NCBI GenBank assembly: GCA_035493835.1
Contig: DATJHO010000082.1
Coordinates: 62,001 to 126,000, forward strand
Reading direction: 5' to 3'
DNA from: DASZTU01 sp035493835
Lineage (GTDB): Bacteria; Pseudomonadota; Alphaproteobacteria; Rhizobiales; Devosiaceae
Length of the DNA: 64,000 nt
Shown here: positions 59,497 through 64,000 of the stretch, piece after piece
Layout: each line of letters starts with the position of its first letter
Numbering within the stretch: position 1 is the stretch's first letter
Notes under the pieces: model-generated
Seen by the model: the letters and a program-made list of their open reading frames with translations, nothing else
What the model was told of the DNA's origin: nothing
The model's database searches: none
Translations under genes and position numbers: made by a program

Positions 59497-60405
59497 TCAG
59501 GCCCCGAGAACCTCTTTGAGAGTGACGCCGATCCTGGCAGGGGAGCGCGACATTTTGATGCCGGCGCGTTCCATAGCCTCGATTTTGCTTTCCGCGCCGC
59601 CGCGGCCGCCGGAGATCACCGCGCCGGCATGGCCCATGGTACGGCCTGGAGGCGCCGTCAGCCCGGCGATGAAGCCGGCCATCGGCTTCTTGCGACCGCG
59701 CTTGGCCTCATCGATCAGGAACTGCGCCGCGTCTTCCTCGGCCGAACCGCCGATCTCGCCGATCATGATCATCGACTTGGTGGCGTCGTCCGCGAGGAAC
59801 ATTTCGAGGATATCGATGAACTCGGTGCCCTTGACCGGATCGCCGCCGATGCCGACGGCGGTGGTCTGGCCGAGCCCGGCATTGGTGGTCTGGAACACCG
59901 CCTCATAGGTCAGCGTGCCGGAGCGGGAGACGATCCCGACCGAGCCCTTGGAGAAGATCGAGCCCGGCATGATGCCGATCTTGCACTCTTCCGGCGTCAG
60001 CACGCCCGGGCAGTTCGGCCCGATCAGCCGCGACTTGGATTTGTCGAGCGCCGATTTCACCTTGACCATGTCGAGCACCGGCACGCCCTCCGTGATGCAG
60101 ACGATGAGCGGGATCTCCGCATCGATCGCCTCGAGGATGGCATCGGCGGCACCGGCCGGCGGCACGTAAATGACCGAGGCGTTGGCCCCGGTCGCGGCCT
60201 TCCCTTCCGCAACGGTGGTGAAGATCGGCAGCTGCGCCGAGCTATCGAGACCGCTGGTCCAGAACTCGCCCCCCTTCTTGGGGTGGGTGCCGCCCACCAT
60301 CTTGGTGCCGAAATAGGCGAGCGCCTGTTCGGTGTGGAACGTGCCGGTCTTGCCGGTCAGGCCCTGGACAAGGACTTTGGTATCCGCGTTGACGAGAATG
60401 GACAT
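59497..60405 (-). CDS. sucD: Succinyl-CoA synthetase subunit alpha
   Basis: The protein has 302 residues. [20 protein letters not shown] is the CoA-binding Rossmann motif; [20 protein letters not shown] and [20 protein letters not shown] follow. The phosphorylated histidine is in [20 protein letters not shown]. It makes or uses succinyl-CoA with SucC. It is separated from sucC by an exported-protein gene. Confidence 0.97.
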   Translation of the reverse strand: MSILVNADTKVLVQGLTGKTGTFHTEQALAYFGTKMVGGTHPKKGGEFWTSGLDSSAQLPIFTTVAEGKAATGANASVIYVPPAGAADAILEAIDAEIPLIVCITEGVPVLDMVKVKSALDKSKSRLIGPNCPGVLTPEECKIGIMPGSIFSKGSVGIVSRSGTLTYEAVFQTTNAGLGQTTAVGIGGDPVKGTEFIDILEMFLADDATKSMIMIGEIGGSAEEDAAQFLIDEAKRGRKKPMAGFIAGLTAPPGRTMGHAGAVISGGRGGAESKIEAMERAGIKMSRSPARIGVTLKEVLGA

Positions 60406-60450
60406 GGAACTTCCGGAAAGTTTCGTCCCGCGTCTCGGCGGGACCGGGGA

Positions 60451-61128
60451 TCAGTTGGCGGCGCTGGTGCCGGGGTCGGACGCGCCGGTGGTGTCGGGTT
60501 GGCCCGCATCGTCGGGCTTGGCATAAGGAATGTCGGCCGCCGGCTTGTTCATCAGCGTCGTGACATCGAGCAGGAAATAGAGGTCCTTCTCGTGCTGGTC
60601 GGCCTGGATGAAAACGTGCGGGGTGGGAGAATTGTCCTCCCAATTGCTGGCGATGCCGTCGGTCGTATGGCGAAGCTCGCCCTTGAGATCGGGCATCTTG
60701 GCGAGGTCGGCGATGCCGACGGGGCGTTCCGCCGAATCGATCGAGAGCGAGCAATAGCCCTCGGTCATCGTGGGATAGACTTCCATCGAGTAGGTGATGT
60801 CGACGGTGCCGACGCCGTCAAAATCCTTCTCGCCGTTGAAGGCCTGGTAGAAGGGGGTCTGCGTGTCGGCATCCACCGAAAGGTTCCAGCCCGCATCCTG
60901 TAGCCGCTGGTAGGTCCCGCTGTCGCCCGAAGCGCCGTCGCGGCAGGTCTTGAGCACTTCGGCGAGAAACGGGTCAGGAACGGGAGCCGCTTCCCCACCC
61001 TGACCGGCGACGCCATTGTCGCTGGACGGTGCGGCCGGCGTTGACGGCGGCGCGGGCGGCGCCGCAATGGCCGGCACCGCGCCCAACAGCAAGGCGCCGA
61101 GCAGCAGAGGGGTGAGGCTGGGCTTCAA
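60451..61128 (-). CDS. Exported protein of unknown function between sucC and sucD
   Basis: The protein has 225 residues. A signal peptide ([20 protein letters not shown], then IAAPP) is followed by a Pro/Ala/Ser-rich stretch, then a globular part with [20 protein letters not shown] and [19 protein letters not shown]; the two cysteines could pair. It starts at TTG 61128, two bases after the sucC stop, and its Shine-Dalgarno AGGAGGT lies within the last codons of sucC, so translation is coupled. No family is recognised. The C-terminus is Asp/Pro/Thr-rich. Confidence 0.78.
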   Translation of the reverse strand: MKPSLTPLLLGALLLGAVPAIAAPPAPPSTPAAPSSDNGVAGQGGEAAPVPDPFLAEVLKTCRDGASGDSGTYQRLQDAGWNLSVDADTQTPFYQAFNGEKDFDGVGTVDITYSMEVYPTMTEGYCSLSIDSAERPVGIADLAKMPDLKGELRHTTDGIASNWEDNSPTPHVFIQADQHEKDLYFLLDVTTLMNKPAADIPYAKPDDAGQPDTTGASDPGTSAAN

Positions 61129-61130
61129 TT

Positions 61131-62324
61131 CTACCTCCTGATGGCAGCCACGATCTTCTGGGCGGCATCGTCCAGGTCGTCGGCCGAAATCACGTTGAGC
61201 CCGCTGGCGTTGAGGATCGCCTTGCCCTCATTGACGCGCGTGCCCTCGAGACGGACCACCAGCGGCACGCCAAGGCCGACTTCCTTCACCGCGGCGAGCA
61301 CGCCCTCGGCAATGACGTCGCAGCGCATGATGCCGCCGAAGATGTTGACCAGAATGCCCTTCACGCTCGGATCGGCGGTGATGATCTTGAACGCCGCCGT
61401 GACCTTTTCCTTGCTGGCGCCGCCGCCAACATCGAGGAAATTGGCCGGCTGCTCGCCATAGAGCTTGATGATGTCCATGGTGGCCATGGCGAGGCCCGCC
61501 CCGTTCACCATGCAGCCGATATTGCCGTCGAGGGCCACATAGGCGAGGTCGTATTTGTGCGCCTCGATCTCCTTGGCGTCCTCTTCAGACTCGTCGCGCA
61601 GCGCGACCACATCCGGGTGCCGGAACAGCGCGTTGTTGTCGAAGCTGACCTTGGCATCGAGTACGCGCAGGTGACCGTCTTCCATCACGATCAGCGGATT
61701 GACCTCCAGGAGGGCCATGTCCTTTTCGCAGAATGCCTTGTAGAGCGCCGGAAAGAGGCTCGCGGCGTCCGTCTTGGCATCGCCCTCGAGCTTTAGCGCC
61801 TCAACGAGCTTGGCAATTTCCGCGCCGGTCACCCCGGTATCCGGGTTGATGGCGACGGTCACGATCTTTTCCGGCGTGTCATGGGCGACGGTTTCGATGT
61901 CCATGCCGCCTTCGGTCGAGACCACGAACGCCACCTGCCCAACTTCGCGATCGACCAGGATCGAGAGATAAAGCTCGCGGGCGATGTCGGCGCCGTCCTC
62001 GATATAGAGGCGGTTCACCTGCTTGCCGGCGGGGCCGGTCTGCTTGGTGACGAGGGTATTGCCCAGCATCTCCTTGGCATTGGCGACCACGTCCGCGATC
62101 GTCCGGGCCAGCCGGACGCCCCCCTTGGCATCGGGGGAGAGTTCGGTGAACTTGCCCTTGCCGCGGCCGCCGGCATGAATCTGGCTCTTCACTACGTAGA
62201 GAGGGCCTGGGAGCGCCTTCGCCGCCGCTTCTGCCTCATCGGCCGAAAAAATCGCGACGCCCTTGGCTACCGGCACGCCATAGGTAGAAAGCAGTGCCTT
62301 GGCCTGATGTTCGTGGATATTCAT
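61131..62324 (-). CDS. sucC: Succinyl-CoA synthetase subunit beta
   Basis: The protein has 397 residues. [20 protein letters not shown] opens the ATP-grasp domain; [19 protein letters not shown] is the nucleotide loop, [20 protein letters not shown] holds metal ligands, and [20 protein letters not shown] with [19 protein letters not shown] forms the C-terminal domain. With SucD it conserves the succinyl-CoA bond energy as ATP or GTP. It follows mdh after 130 bases that include a strong palindrome. Confidence 0.98.
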   Translation of the reverse strand: MNIHEHQAKALLSTYGVPVAKGVAIFSADEAEAAAKALPGPLYVVKSQIHAGGRGKGKFTELSPDAKGGVRLARTIADVVANAKEMLGNTLVTKQTGPAGKQVNRLYIEDGADIARELYLSILVDREVGQVAFVVSTEGGMDIETVAHDTPEKIVTVAINPDTGVTGAEIAKLVEALKLEGDAKTDAASLFPALYKAFCEKDMALLEVNPLIVMEDGHLRVLDAKVSFDNNALFRHPDVVALRDESEEDAKEIEAHKYDLAYVALDGNIGCMVNGAGLAMATMDIIKLYGEQPANFLDVGGGASKEKVTAAFKIITADPSVKGILVNIFGGIMRCDVIAEGVLAAVKEVGLGVPLVVRLEGTRVNEGKAILNASGLNVISADDLDDAAQKIVAAIRR

Positions 62325-62407
62325 TGCTAATCCCAGCTTTGCTCGGGCGGCCGCCCTCGTGATGCGACAGGCTCAATTCAGAGCGGGTATTGGCACCGCC
62401 CCGGAGG

Positions 62408-62442
62408 GGACCTCGTCCTGAGCTTGTCAAAGGACGAGGTCC
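62408..62442. repeat. Perfect 12-pair palindrome between mdh and sucC
   Basis: GGACCTCGTCCT (62408-62419) and AGGACGAGGTCC (62431-62442) flank GAGCTTGTCAA. It matches the CTTGTCRAAGGACGAGG type of intergenic palindrome common in proteobacteria (from memory). It could partly terminate mdh transcripts or protect their 3' ends; no T run follows in either direction. Confidence 0.75.
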
Positions 62443-62454
62443 GCGTCAGCCGGC

Positions 62455-63582
<1,128 letters not shown>

Positions 63583-64000
63583 TTAGGTCAGCGCCTCTGT
63601 CATTTTTTGGCCGTTCGCCGGGCCTTTGCGGGGGGAGTTCAGATAGTCGGCGGATTGCATCTCGGCCAGGCGGGAGGCAGCGCGCGCGAACTCAAAAGCG
63701 GTCTTGTCATCGTCGCCGAGCTGGTCGATCGGGACGGCAAAGCTCGCGCCGAGCTTGACCCCTGCGTCATAAAGCCCATCGAGCAACAGGATGAATCTCT
63801 TGGCAGCGCTGGACCGGGTCCGGTCGAACTGCGGCACGTCGTCGAGGATCAGCGCATCATAAGCCTGCGCAAGCCGCAGAAAGTCCCTGGCGCCCAAGGG
63901 CTTGTCGAGGAGCTCTGCCGCTGGAAACCGGGCGACGCCCAGCGCCGCTTCGGGCACAGGGATGGTGCGGCCGAGCACGCGCAGTTCGTCCGCCCTGCCC
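63583..64000 (-). CDS. zapE: Cell division protein ZapE / AFG1-like ATPase (C-terminal part)
   Basis: The frame is open to the window edge, so about the last 139 residues are present. GRTIPVPEAALGVARFPAAE followed by LLDKPLGARDFLRLAQAYDA and LILDDVPQFDRTRSSAAKRF matches the C-terminal half of the AFG1/ZapE P-loop ATPases; Walker motifs would lie outside. ZapE acts at the division ring in E. coli. It lies upstream of mdh in the same direction, the usual rhizobial order, and stops at TAA 63583-63585. Confidence 0.88.
   Translation of the reverse strand, partial: GRADELRVLGRTIPVPEAALGVARFPAAELLDKPLGARDFLRLAQAYDALILDDVPQFDRTRSSAAKRFILLLDGLYDAGVKLGASFAVPIDQLGDDDKTAFEFARAASRLAEMQSADYLNSPRKGPANGQKMTEALT

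Overview
This window is high-GC chromosomal DNA from an alphaproteobacterium, most likely of the order Hyphomicrobiales (Rhizobiales). The core gene order supports this: mdh-sucC-sucD-sucA-sucB-lpd, atpHAGDC without atpBEF, rplU-rpmA-two GNAT genes-obgE-proB-proA-nadD-rsfS-rlmH-envC-ctpA, and priA near xerC. A Devosia-like genus is my guess from overall resemblance, not something the sequence proves. No insertion sequence, prophage or CRISPR array was seen.

Positions 1-2000 hold the 3' part of an O-GlcNAc-transferase-like glycosyltransferase and a small conserved hypothetical gene. Positions 2167-20152 form one compact same-strand cassette of 18 genes, mostly joined by ATGA or GTGA overlaps. 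It encodes two nucleotide-sugar epimerases, a B12-binding radical SAM enzyme, six glycosyltransferases (two GT4, four CgeB-like paralogues), a UDP-xylose-synthase-like decarboxylase, inositol-phosphate synthase, a histidine phosphatase, a sugar nucleotidyltransferase, two methyltransferases, a clan-A glycosidase-like protein whose barrel looks circularly permuted, a PIG-L deacetylase and a CelD-like acyltransferase. No flippase, polymerase, lipid-linked initiating transferase or exporter is present. The cassette probably makes an inositol-based, xylose-containing, methylated pseudo-oligosaccharide, with steps that parallel mycothiol assembly (Ino1, phosphatase, GT4, PIG-L, GNAT). This is the best candidate here for an undescribed system. 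A convergent phosphoribosyltransferase-like/kinase-like fusion gene, a P-loop kinase gene and tRNA-Ser(CGA) close the region.

Positions 23247-29632 carry an exported metallo-beta-lactamase-fold protein and the F1 ATP synthase operon. Between atpG and atpD lies a small coiled-coil gene broken by an apparent one-base deletion. A strong intrinsic terminator follows atpC. A soluble chemoreceptor with two nearly duplicated PAS domains comes next (29852-31648).

Positions 31688-45360 (minus strand) hold an Asp/Glu-racemase-family gene, an AAC(6')-like GNAT gene, rppH, a divergent polysaccharide deacetylase gene, ctpA, envC, rlmH, rsfS, nadD, proA, proB, obgE, two GNAT genes, rpmA and rplU. A promoter and long leader precede rplU. 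Positions 45700-52200 hold priA, a conserved cysteine-containing hypothetical gene, an aldo/keto reductase gene, xerC, and a divergent methyltransferase/MmyB-type regulator pair with a palindrome between them. Palindromic intergenic repeats of several families occur at 39.5, 45.6, 50.4, 52.2-52.5 and 62.4 kb.

Positions 52482-63417 (minus strand) encode the lower TCA cycle enzymes, with two uncharacterised exported proteins inserted in the gene string. The window ends inside zapE.
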